From positions 248,001 through 312,000 of the forward strand of contig JASJFT010000017.1 of NCBI GenBank assembly GCA_030770425.1: DNA of 64,000 bases. Reading direction: 5' to 3'. The DNA comes from Darksidea phi (taxonomy: Eukaryota > Ascomycota > Dothideomycetes > Pleosporales > Lentitheciaceae). Shown here piece by piece: positions 1 through 9,338 of the stretch (the first letter of the stretch is position 1; every line of letters starts with the position of its first letter). The translations under genes and the position numbers were made by a program. Under the pieces are notes generated by a model, which was not told where the DNA came from, made no database searches, and saw only the letters and a list, made by a program, of their open reading frames with translations.

Positions 1-272
1 AGAGCTTCGTGGAAAAGGCGAAGAAGGAGATTGAAGCGCGCGGGGAGTTGCAGAAACTGACCGAGGGAAAGGAGGGCAAGCTCAGTAGGATTACGCGGAA
101 CGTGAGAGAGAAGAAGCGGTTAGTGGAGGAGGAGAGGGAGATCATCAGGCGCGAAGATCGGGAGCGCGAACGGGAGAGGGTGGCGGTGAAGGAGAGGAGT
201 CGGAGCTCGACGCCTGTGGCTGGAATAAGGGGGTCGAGCCGCAGTGCGACACCAGTGACGGTGGACAAGTAG
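1..272 (+). CDS. 3' end of an unrecognised gene (5' part outside the window)
   Basis: An open frame runs in from the left edge (first full codon at base 3) and stops at 272. The visible C-terminal tail of about 89 residues is extremely charged: Lys/Glu-rich at first, then a run of alternating Arg and Glu, then a Ser/Thr/Pro-rich end containing two similar SRSSTPV/SRSATPV motifs. The first part is likely a helical or coiled-coil segment and the end is likely disordered and a possible phosphorylation target. No domain can be assigned from this piece and I do not recognise the protein. That it is coding is supported by the biased composition and by the following intergenic space. Confidence 0.5.
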   Translation, partial: SFVEKAKKEIEARGELQKLTEGKEGKLSRITRNVREKKRLVEEEREIIRREDRERERERVAVKERSRSSTPVAGIRGSSRSATPVTVDK

Positions 273-1599
273 GAGGCTGGTCACATGGACGTGGCGTGCT
301 TTTTGGCATTAGACTGTAGCGAATGATGTCCTGTTTGGATAGCTGTACATGACTACGTAAAAGCGGACCGTTGTGCGGATAGACCAAATGGAGTCTTGGT
401 GGGGGGAAGGGGAGGGTGGGGGTCGCTCGAAGCTTTCACCAAGCCCTACTCAAGCTCCCGTCTGGCTGAGGCGGGGAGGTTGATGGTGCGTCTTGGCGGC
501 CGCAGCGGGTTCTGCGCCGACAGAGGGAGTGCGCTGACGGCTGGCGTGGAGGTCCAATGGAGTCGCTAGCCGGGACCACGAGCTCGGTGCATCAGCGATT
601 GATATTACGCCGCGGAGGGGGGACATGGAGCGCTTTGCGGGGGGGAGTTGCTTGTCGGGCGGCAGCACCGCTGTATGTACGTACCGACGCAGCGAACGAG
701 ACGGAATCCGAGCGAACGGATCTCGCCAGCGCTGCGGGTTCTCGGAGAAGGTCAGTGCGAGCAGGCAAAGGGAATGGGCCGCTGGTGCGCGTGGCTTGCC
801 GCTCCAACGCCCTTGTGTGTGTACCGGTATGCGGTATGCAAACAGAGACCGTCGTACCGCAGACGTTGAGACAGACATGCCTTTTCGACTTCGGGACGGG
901 GAATGGGCTACGGGCGCCCGTGTGTGTGTGTGTGCGTGTGTGTGCGTGTGTGCGCGCGCTGTGAGGGCATCCGCCGTGGTAAATGAAGGCGTGAGCAGCC
1001 ATGCTCCGAAGAGCTAGCCCTGGGAGGAGACGAAGGGCTGCGAGAAAATACCGCACACGCACACCCACACCCCGCATGCCGCTCGGCGTTGAAAGCCCGG
1101 CCATCATCTCTCGACCACCCCGTCCCTGCTTCGTGCGCGTCTGCTTCCCATCCGCCCATCGCCTCCCTTCCCAAGAACGACGCCGACATCATCGCACGCC
1201 GCCGATCCCCCTCCTCCAGGTGCCGCCAGCTTTGAACCCAGCACAGCCACCAGGCCCTCCCCGATTGTCCACGCGCTTGGTAATCCGTCTGCTGCCGCTG
1301 CCACCTTCCACGCTTCCACGCTCCCACGCTTCCACGCCCCCCGGCTGCCTTTGCCTCGGACTTCGCCATCTCGCTGGCGACTGCACAGTCACCGTGTTTT
1401 CGCACACAAAAGCAGCCCACGCCCAACACACCCTCCCAAACCTGATCTCCACTGCGAGCCGGCGACGACTATACGCTGTTTTGCGAGTTCTACAATAACC
1501 ACGCCGGGCTTCTAGCCCGCGAGACACCTGCGTCTCCGCCGCAAACGCATCTTTTCCACGAAGCCCCATATTCTCGCCAAACCCCCAGCCTTTGCAGAG
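273..1599. other. Intergenic region / 5' flank of the HAL4-type kinase
   Basis: No convincing gene. Many overlapping GC-rich open frames exist on both strands, but none has a recognisable domain or a consistent splice pattern. The stretch just upstream of 1600 is pyrimidine-rich (many C/T runs), as is common in fungal promoters and 5' leaders. A GT/GC dinucleotide tract lies at 920-959. Confidence 0.5.
920..959. repeat. (GT)n microsatellite
   Basis: About 40 bases of alternating purine-pyrimidine sequence, mostly GT with three GC interruptions and a GCGCGC end. Such tracts can form Z-DNA and are length-polymorphic. It lies in non-coding sequence. Confidence 0.85.
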
Positions 1600-3120
1600 A
1601 TGGCCGCGCCCGCCAGCACCAACCCCCAGGGCGCCGTCGCGAAGCCCGCCGCCTCCCCGGTCGCCTCTGCTTCTACCGCCTCCTCGTTGCGTAGCCAGCC
1701 CGATGGCGACTTCGCGCTGCCCGTCTCCCCCAACGCGACGGCAAACGGCGCATCCCCTGCACCCGTTGCCTCGGCCAACGGCGACGCCCTCTTGAAGGCG
1801 AAAAAGCCCACCATGACATCGCGCATCAGTGGCATGTTCAGCCGGAGAGATGACAGCAGGGATGCTTCGAGAGCTAGCGCTTTGGAGGCGAACGGTGCAA
1901 ACGGGCGCCCCCAGCCCTCGCGGCAAGGCTCCGTTACCAAGAAGGAAGGCACCGTGACTCCCTATCGGCGCTTCTGGACCAACGAAGACGGCTCGCACGA
2001 GCATCACCTCAAGGTCGCGAAGCGCCAGGAGAAGCTGTCCGACATGTTTCAGAACTTGATGCTGGGCAAGAAGAAGGATGGCCACAACGAGGAGCAGCCG
2101 CTGAGCCTGATGGCGAACTGGGTCGACGTCATGCGCAACGAAAAAGAAAAGCTGGCCGAGCAGAAGAACTCGGCCAACAACACCTCGCAGACCCTGGTGC
2201 AAAAGTACGGAAAGTGTCAAGAGGTCGTCGGCCGCGGTGCTTTTGGTATCGTCCGTGTTGCACACAAGACGGATGCAAAGGATCCTAAGCGCGAGCAGCT
2301 GTACGCCGTCAAGGAATTCAAGCAACGCCCTGGCGAGTCGGCCAAGAAGTACCAGAAGCGCCTGACGGCCGAGTTCTGCATCTCCTCGTCGATGCAGCAT
2401 CCCAACGTCATCAACACCTTGGATCTTCTCCAGGACGACAAGGGCACCTACTGCGAGGTCATGGAGTACTGTTGTGGTGGCGATCTCTATACGCTCGTGC
2501 TCGCCGCAGGCCAACTCGAGGTGCTCGAAGCCGACTGCTTCTTCAAGCAACTCATGCGTGGCGTCGAGTACATGCACGAAATGGGCGTCGCGCACCGTGA
2601 CCTCAAGCCCGAGAACCTGCTTCTGACGCAGCACGGGTCCATCAAGATCACCGACTTTGGCAACGGCGAATGCTTCCGCATGGCCTGGGAAAAGGAGGCG
2701 CATATGACCGCGGGTTTGTGTGGCTCTGCACCCTACATTGCCCCCGAAGAGTACGTCGATCGCGAATTCGATCCCCGTGCCGTCGATGTGTGGGCTTGCG
2801 GCATCATCTACATGGCCATGCGCACCGGACGGCATCTGTGGCGTGTGGCTCAAAAGGGCGAAGACGAATTCTTCGACCGCTATCTCGAAGATCGGAAAGA
2901 GGAGGCTGGTTACAGGCCTATAGAGGTTCTGCGGCGGGTAGGTCAATCTCAATGGGCCAGCAAGAGTGATCCGCTGACTCAAACGCAGCGCCAATGCCGT
3001 AACGTCATCTATTCGATTCTTGACCCGAATCCTACCCGCCGTCTTACGGCCCACCAGGTTCTCTTTTCCGAGTGGGTCAAGGAGATCAAAGTCTGCCACG
3101 CAGGCAACGAGGGCTTCTAG
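1600..3120 (+). CDS. sat4: Serine/threonine protein kinase, HAL4/SAT4 (NPR/HAL) type
   Basis: A single-exon protein of 506 residues. The first 200 residues are low-complexity and Ser/Pro/Ala-rich, followed by a complete kinase domain. It has a glycine loop GRGAFGIV (211-218), the ATP-binding Lys in AVKEF (K238), the catalytic loop HRDLKPEN (HRD 332-334), DFG (352-354) and an APE-like APEE in the activation segment. The fungal-specific HAL/NPR family has this layout of a disordered N-terminus and C-terminal kinase; in yeast, HAL4/SAT4 supports potassium uptake by Trk transporters and nutrient-transporter stability. The start at 1600 is the first ATG of the frame (context gagATGGCC). The kinase call is certain; the HAL4/SAT4 subfamily rests on the order and wording of the conserved segments. 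Confidence 0.88.
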   Translation: MAAPASTNPQGAVAKPAASPVASASTASSLRSQPDGDFALPVSPNATANGASPAPVASANGDALLKAKKPTMTSRISGMFSRRDDSRDASRASALEANGANGRPQPSRQGSVTKKEGTVTPYRRFWTNEDGSHEHHLKVAKRQEKLSDMFQNLMLGKKKDGHNEEQPLSLMANWVDVMRNEKEKLAEQKNSANNTSQTLVQKYGKCQEVVGRGAFGIVRVAHKTDAKDPKREQLYAVKEFKQRPGESAKKYQKRLTAEFCISSSMQHPNVINTLDLLQDDKGTYCEVMEYCCGGDLYTLVLAAGQLEVLEADCFFKQLMRGVEYMHEMGVAHRDLKPENLLLTQHGSIKITDFGNGECFRMAWEKEAHMTAGLCGSAPYIAPEEYVDREFDPRAVDVWACGIIYMAMRTGRHLWRVAQKGEDEFFDRYLEDRKEEAGYRPIEVLRRVGQSQWASKSDPLTQTQRQCRNVIYSILDPNPTRRLTAHQVLFSEWVKEIKVCHAGNEGF

Positions 3121-3973
3121 AAGAAGCATTTCGGCCCGGGCCGGTCCTGGTCTTTCTTGGACAGCGCAGGCGTACTATTGATAAACCCGCCTCTTCGCGC
3201 CTGGCGGTACACTACTTTAATTCTTCTTTGTTGCGACTCAGCGATACCTGACGACGTACCCTTCAGCATGATGCAGCTGCATAGCGGGACCGCGAGCTTT
3301 GAATACCTGCACTATTCGCACTTTACCACGGCGTTTTCTCCTGAACCTATCGACTACATCATCCAACAGCACGGCGTTTCCGGACTACAAGACATGGACG
3401 GCCACGAAAATGAACTGGTAGAGGACCAATGGCGGGAATCTGGAACAAGGCGGATCAGCAGGCGGGGGTAGTTTGCACGTCTTCCAAGCGTGGCGGCAGT
3501 GTCGGTAATACGCTCGCTCAACCCCGGGAGCTTTTTCTTTTTATTGTATTTGAGCACGGTTTTTATACGGATGGGCACCTCTATGACGGTTCTCTTTCCA
3601 TGATGATTAGCATGCGTAGCTTCTATGAGCGTGCAGCGTGCCACGCGATATTGCATTCCTAGAGTACATGCTTTGCGATATCTAGGCGTTCGACTGAAGG
3701 TCTGATCGAGTCTCGTTGCTACATATATGTACAAGACGAGAGCCTCATACGTCTGACTTGTATAATTGTATAATACAGCGGGTGAACAACAGGCTTGGCA
3801 TCGCCGTCGTTCAAGCGCTCATGTTTCCACAAAGAAGCTGCGGCGGGGGCGGTGAAATTCGCCCGTGCTCCAGACGTGTCCTCGAGCGGGAGATTGACTC
3901 ACCGCCCACCCGGACTCTATATACCTGAGGCTTCTGCACGACTGGCAGCTGGATTAAGCTATGCGCCCAAGCA
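3121..3973. other. Intergenic region
   Basis: About 850 bases between two genes in the same direction. I see no gene here; short open frames lack domains. It should contain the kinase 3' untranslated region and the promoter of the SUN-domain gene. Confidence 0.5.
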
Positions 3974-6883
3974 ATGCCAGCGATTGGTGCACCCCTCCGC
4001 AAATGGACGCTTTGCCTGCTGCTTCTCTGCAGCGTTCCGACATGCGCATGTGCGCCGTCGACGAATGAGACTGCGACCGTCGCGGCCAGTACCGTCGCCA
4101 GGTCCAGCTCCTCGACAACTGCGTCGCCATCCAAGTCCCCTCCCGCCTACGTCGACTCGGCGTGTCTGTCTCGCACCATCAACTACATCACGCACACGCT
4201 GCCCCAGCAATGTCTGAGAACGGACTGGCCAGGCGGAGAGGCTGTCGAAGGCGAGGCAGAGGGGACGTACGAGGCCACACGACCATCGGGAAGTCCACCG
4301 CCAGAAGAAACGGATACGCCCACCACGGTAGCAACGAGCGGCACGACAAGTACGCAACCGGACGCCGAGCCGGAGACGGACTCTCCCTTGGACAATGCGA
4401 ACTTCCTGTCATTCGAGGAGTGGAAGAGGAAGAACCTGGCTCAGGTCGGCCAGTCGCCCGACAACGTGGGCCAAGGGCGATCGTCTTCGTCAGAACAGAG
4501 GGCTCGACGGCGCCCGGTCAATGTCAACGCTCTAGACTCCCTTGGCGACGAAGGAGAGATTGAAATAGACTTCAGCGGCTTTGGCAACCCTTCCGAGGGC
4601 GACTCGGGACCGAGCAGCGCCCCGCTAGGCGCACCGGAAGCGGGGGATGCAAGAGAGGCTGCCGAAGGTGAGGGCAAAGCCGCCCCGAGTTCATGGGCGC
4701 TCAGCAAGGACGCCGGCAAGACGTGCAAAGAGCGCTTTAATTACGCCTCCTTCGACTGCGCAGCCACAGTTCTCAAGACCAACCCGAAAGCTAAGAGCAC
4801 CTCGTCCATCTTAGTTGAAAACAAGGATAGCTACATGCTGAACGAATGTTCCGCCGAGAACAAGTTCCTCATTGTCGAGCTGTGCGACGATATTCTTGTC
4901 GACACCATCGTCCTCGCCAACTACGAGTTCTTCTCCTCCATGTTCCGCCATGTCCGTGTGAGCGTCTCGGACCGATACCCGGTGAAGATAGACCGCTGGC
5001 GGGAACTGGGTACCTTTGAAGCACGCAATTCTCGCGACATTCAGCCTTTCTTGGTCACGGAACCCCAGATCTGGGCGCGCTATTTACGCATTGAGTTTTT
5101 GACGCATTATGGTAACGAATTCTACTGTCCGATGAGTCTGTTACGAGTACATGGCACGACTATGATGGAGCAGTTCAGGCGCGAAGAAGAGCAAGCAAGG
5201 GGTGACGATGATTTTGCCGAGCCTATCGAGGCAGCAGAGGGGGTTCCAGTGCAGACAGCCGTTTCTTCTGAAGAGGAATCTGGCACGGTGCTTACTGAGC
5301 ACATGGCCGTCCAGCCAGAGAAGATCCCCTCCGAGGTGCCGCCAGAGGCAGAAGATACACCCATGGTGTCGAAACCAACAGGAGACCCCAACCACGCCAG
5401 CGATATGGAGACGTCCTTTGCACCCTCGGGGGCGGCTCCCGTACAATCTCCAGAAGCGTCCCTAAACCCTACTTTCGAACCACCTGAGGACGGCGCTCCC
5501 GCAAATGAACAACCGATAGAGTCCTCAGCATCATCCGGTTCGCACAGATCCGAGAAAGCAAAGGAAGCTAGGACTCTGCATACCCCGATAAAGGTTGCAG
5601 TTCTGCCTTTGAACTCAGCAGATACTCCTTTGCCAGCTTATAGCGCTGCAATCGAGTCAAAGACAAACAACTCGACGTCTGGATCTGCAAGCAAAGGCGG
5701 CATAGCCTCTACGAACGAGACCGCTACTGTTCCCCCAAGCGCTTCCTCTGGAAAGGCCGCCCCGGATTCTACGAACAATGGCTCACAAACTCAACCGCAG
5801 GCACGAAGCTCGTCACAAACACAGCCTATTGCTGCCACCCCGACAACGCAAGAGTCGTTCTTCAAATCCATCCACAAACGTCTTCAGTACCTCGAGGCTA
5901 ACAGCACTCTCTCTTTACAATACATCGAAGAACAGTCTCGTATCCTACGGGATGCATTCATCAAAGTCGAAAGAAACCAATTGCAAAAGACTGAAAAATT
6001 CCTAAATCATCTCAACAGCACTGTCATGCATGAGTTGAAGAGTTATCGAAACATGTACGACCAGCTGTGGCAGAGCACCATCCTGGAACTGGAAGGAATG
6101 AAAGAGCGACAGAAGACTGAGATGGGCGAGATCGGAGCTAGGCTCAGCATGGTGGCCGACGAGCTAGTGTGGCAGAAGAGGATGGCTGTTGTCCAGTCGA
6201 CACTACTGCTTCTTTGTCTCGGCCTGGTTCTCTTCGTGCGGTCGGGATCGCTAGGCTCGCAACTCGGGAACACATACTCTAGCTTTTTCGACTCGCCTCC
6301 ACATAGTCTAGAGAACAGCGGCCTTCTCAGACGGCGACGGACATTCAGGAACATGTGGCGAAGCGATACATCCGCAGCTCTGAGCGACCGCAGCGGCCAT
6401 CTCAGTGACGCAGGGAATGTGGTGTCAGATGTAGAAACGGACGGTCGACGTAGCCCTATCAATGTCGAGTTCAGCCCGCCTACACCAATCACTCCAGATG
6501 CACCTTCTTCGGCACATAAGAAGGTCGGCTTTTTCCCTAAGCAACCGCACAACAGCACCGACGAAGGCCAAGACACTGGGTTTGCCACGTCTGTAGAAGA
6601 GACTTTCGACGACGAAGCCAAACGCATCCAGGTCCTTGAGACTCAGTCCGGCCCCGCCACACCCCGCGGCTCACGAGACAACAGACCCTCGTGGGAGGAA
6701 GTGGACCGAGCCGTTGACCTACTGAAGGCCGAGGGACAGGGGCAGGGCACGCAGCATGAGCAGCCAACGGCTCGGGAGAAGAGGAACAGAGGGAGTCCAC
6801 TTCGGCGTGCAGAGAGCTATGATGGGACCACGAGCGATTCTCCGGAAGATGATTGTGCGGAAGGGCTTTTTGTTACCGATTGA
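3974..6883 (+). CDS. slp1: Mid-SUN (SLP1/SUCO-type) ER membrane protein
   Basis: A single-exon protein of 969 residues. It has an N-terminal hydrophobic signal sequence (about residues 8-26), a disordered acidic region, and a SUN-like domain at about 245-395 with conserved Cys, aromatic and Arg positions, ending in a LLRVHG motif. A long Ser/Thr/Pro-rich linker follows, then a predicted coiled coil at about 630-735 and one transmembrane segment (about 740-758). The tail beyond it is charged. The central SUN domain with a later membrane span is the hallmark of the mid-SUN family. Yeast Slp1 works with Emp65 in the ER to protect newly made luminal proteins; the same role here is inference. The conserved segment FLSFEEWKRKN near residue 145 also fits this family. 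Confidence 0.85.
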   Translation: MPAIGAPLRKWTLCLLLLCSVPTCACAPSTNETATVAASTVARSSSSTTASPSKSPPAYVDSACLSRTINYITHTLPQQCLRTDWPGGEAVEGEAEGTYEATRPSGSPPPEETDTPTTVATSGTTSTQPDAEPETDSPLDNANFLSFEEWKRKNLAQVGQSPDNVGQGRSSSSEQRARRRPVNVNALDSLGDEGEIEIDFSGFGNPSEGDSGPSSAPLGAPEAGDAREAAEGEGKAAPSSWALSKDAGKTCKERFNYASFDCAATVLKTNPKAKSTSSILVENKDSYMLNECSAENKFLIVELCDDILVDTIVLANYEFFSSMFRHVRVSVSDRYPVKIDRWRELGTFEARNSRDIQPFLVTEPQIWARYLRIEFLTHYGNEFYCPMSLLRVHGTTMMEQFRREEEQARGDDDFAEPIEAAEGVPVQTAVSSEEESGTVLTEHMAVQPEKIPSEVPPEAEDTPMVSKPTGDPNHASDMETSFAPSGAAPVQSPEASLNPTFEPPEDGAPANEQPIESSASSGSHRSEKAKEARTLHTPIKVAVLPLNSADTPLPAYSAAIESKTNNSTSGSASKGGIASTNETATVPPSASSGKAAPDSTNNGSQTQPQARSSSQTQPIAATPTTQESFFKSIHKRLQYLEANSTLSLQYIEEQSRILRDAFIKVERNQLQKTEKFLNHLNSTVMHELKSYRNMYDQLWQSTILELEGMKERQKTEMGEIGARLSMVADELVWQKRMAVVQSTLLLLCLGLVLFVRSGSLGSQLGNTYSSFFDSPPHSLENSGLLRRRRTFRNMWRSDTSAALSDRSGHLSDAGNVVSDVETDGRRSPINVEFSPPTPITPDAPSSAHKKVGFFPKQPHNSTDEGQDTGFATSVEETFDDEAKRIQVLETQSGPATPRGSRDNRPSWEEVDRAVDLLKAEGQGQGTQHEQPTAREKRNRGSPLRRAESYDGTTSDSPEDDCAEGLFVTD

Positions 6884-7247
6884 TATGATAGCTCGGAGTT
6901 GAGGATTGGATGTTTGCATGTCTCGGCGTTCGATTAATGCATGGAGGGAAGCCGGCGCCAGAGGTGTTTGGTCTCAGCTTGTCTCTTGGTCCGTTTATTC
7001 CATACCAGATCTTTCATCAAGATCTTTCACCACTAATTTGACCGATCGCGTGCTTCATAATCTGGTGCACCGCTCACTGCGCCAACGCGACTCGCTTCGC
7101 TACTCCGAGATACCTCGGCATGTCGCTCCCCGCAACTACGTCCGCCCGTAGCTTAGGCTAGCTTTCCCGACGTCTACAAAGTCGCCAGCTCCGAGTCGCT
7201 TTCATCGCCTTTCAATTACATCTCCCTCCTCGGTTCCATCGATAGAC
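6884..7247. other. Intergenic region / promoter of the acyl-CoA dehydrogenase
   Basis: 364 bases between two genes in the same direction; no gene seen. The 3' half is C/T-rich, as expected of a fungal promoter and leader. Confidence 0.5.
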
Positions 7248-8817
7248 ATGTCGGAGCTATTGGTCAACTCGCACAACGGCCATCTCACGGCTAGCCAGCG
7301 CGTCCCGGTAATCGCACGGCCGTGGCTGAGCGAGCGTGCTGCAAAGACATTAGACATTGTACGTTTCTTCCCGTGCCCTGCATGCCATTCCTCCTCACAC
7401 GCCTCCCCAGGTCGAGAAGTTCGTCGAAGAAGAATGCATCCCCGCCGACGCCGTCTACCTCCGCCAGATCGGCGATACCACCCAAGAACGCTTCTCGTCG
7501 CACCCGCAAATCATCGAGGATTTGAAGGCCAAGGCGAAGAAGCTAGGCTTGTGGAATATGTTTTTGCCGAAAGCGCATTTTAAGGAAGGCGCGGGGTTCA
7601 GCAATCTGGAGTATGGGCTCATGGCCGAGTATCTGGGGAAGAGTCGCGTTGCTAGCGAGGTATGGGTATACTTGATGGGGTTTGCGGGACTATGGGACTG
7701 AGGGTCGAACAGGCTACCAATTGCGCCGCCCCGGACACTGGAAACATGGAGGTGCTCGCCAAGTATGGCAATGATGCCCAGAAGAAGCGCTGGCTCGCTC
7801 CGCTGCTGGACGGCAAGATCCGCTCTGCTTTTTTGATGACGGAGCCTCAGGTGGCTTCCAGCGATGCTACCAATATTGAGATGACGATCAAGCGTGACGG
7901 AGACTCGTATGTGCTCAACGGCTCGGTGCGTTTACAACTCGGATCCATCCCAGCTCAGCATTTGACATTTCTAGAAATGGTGGTCCTCCGGTATTGGTGA
8001 CCCTCGCTGCGAAATCTACGTCGTCCTCGGCAAGACAGATCCCCACCACGCGGACAAGTACAAACAGCAATCCGTTATCCTGGTGCCGCACGACGTCCCC
8101 GGCATCACAATCCATCGCATGCTCGGCGTCTTCGGCTACGACGACGCGCCTCACGGTCACGGGCACGTCACCTTTACCAATGTGCGGGTGCCAGCCTCCA
8201 ATATGGTTCTTGGAGAAGGCCGCGGGTTCGAGATCATCCAAGGACGTCTCGGCCCTGGACGAATTCATCATGCCATGAGGAGCATCGGCGCCGCAGAGAA
8301 GGCGCTAGAATGGTTCCTCGCCCGCATCAATGACCCCAAGAAGAAACCCTTTGGAGAGATGCTGCACAAGCATGGCATAATGATCGAGCGCGTCGCCCGC
8401 AGCAGAATTGAAATCGACGCTGCCCGTCTTGCGGTCCTAAACGCCGCCATTAAAATCGACGAGTCTAATGCCAAAGGCGCCCTCAAGGAAATCGCCGAAG
8501 TGAAAGTGCTCGTGCCCGAAGTCAACCTCACCGTCATCGACCGCGCTATCCAAGCATACGGTGGCGCAGGCGTGAGTCAGGAGACGCCGTTAGCCAGCAT
8601 GTATGCTAATGGCAGGACGATGAGGATTGTGGACGGCCCAGATGAGGTGCATTTGCTGCAGTTGGGTAAGAACGAGAACAGGAGAGGCCCGGCGCATAAG
8701 AGGAGGATCGAAGCGCAGACGAAGAAGGGCGAGGAGTTATGTAGGCAATATGGGATCGAACCTAAGGATCCTCTGTATCTGGGGAGGAGCACAGGGGAGG
8801 CGAAGAGTAGGCTGTAG
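7248..8817 (+). CDS. Acyl-CoA dehydrogenase, ACAD10/11-like
   Basis: Four exons, 7248-7358, 7411-7659, 7713-7925 and 7975-8817, give 471 residues with all phases matching. The product is an FAD-dependent acyl-CoA dehydrogenase, which introduces a 2,3-double bond into acyl-CoA esters in beta-oxidation. Supporting motifs are [13 protein letters not shown] and the FAD/substrate segment [15 protein letters not shown]. After the third splice come [13 protein letters not shown], then [16 protein letters not shown] and [14 protein letters not shown]. These are typical of the ACAD10/11 branch found widely in fungi. No N-terminal cytochrome b5 or phosphotransferase domain is attached. No clear mitochondrial presequence is visible and the C-terminus (KSRL) is SKL-like, so a peroxisomal location is possible. 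Confidence 0.9.
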
Positions 8818-9338
8818 TTGTCAGAATGTGTGTATAGGGAAGGGGGTTTTGAATGAATGCAGTTGATGAAGAATTATTGCAATTCTGCAGAGCTTGTTTG
8901 ACGTAGAAAAGATTAGCTGGGCATGGAGTCCGAGCAGTTTGAATGGTGGAGAGTTGAACACATTTGCAGGCTGCATCTTCTTGTTTGGACGACTATACTT
9001 GACATGTTTGACATGTTCCTCTTTTCTGATATCCTATCAAACGAGGCGCATCCTTTTCCGGTCTTCCGCACATGAACGTCAGCTGAGGATATGACAACAT
9101 TATGCTGCTGTAAAATAATAGAGATGCTAGTGTACATACGTGCATCATGTGGCCGTAAAAAGCGCATCTTGCGCCAGACTCAATACTGTACCTTTCACTC
9201 CCCGCTCCCAACGCCCATCCTAACAAAAACATTTAGAAGGGTATACGCAAGAGCAAATCAACTCACTATGCACGAACTGCAAGCCCTAAAACATCAATGC
9301 GTATCAGCACAAGCATGAACGTTAAAGCTCATATGCGT
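8818..9338. other. Convergent intergenic region
   Basis: About 520 bases between the 3' ends of the acyl-CoA dehydrogenase and MINDY genes. It is moderately AT-rich. No gene seen; it should hold the two terminator/polyadenylation regions. Confidence 0.5.

Noticed and set aside
920..959. GT/GC tract considered as a regulatory element
   Set aside because: Simple dinucleotide repeat with interruptions; no evidence beyond base composition.
1189..3129. A 646-codon open frame on the minus strand opposite the HAL4-type kinase
   Set aside because: It is antisense to a clear kinase with all catalytic motifs. High GC at third positions of the real gene keeps the opposite strand open; no domain is visible in the antisense product.
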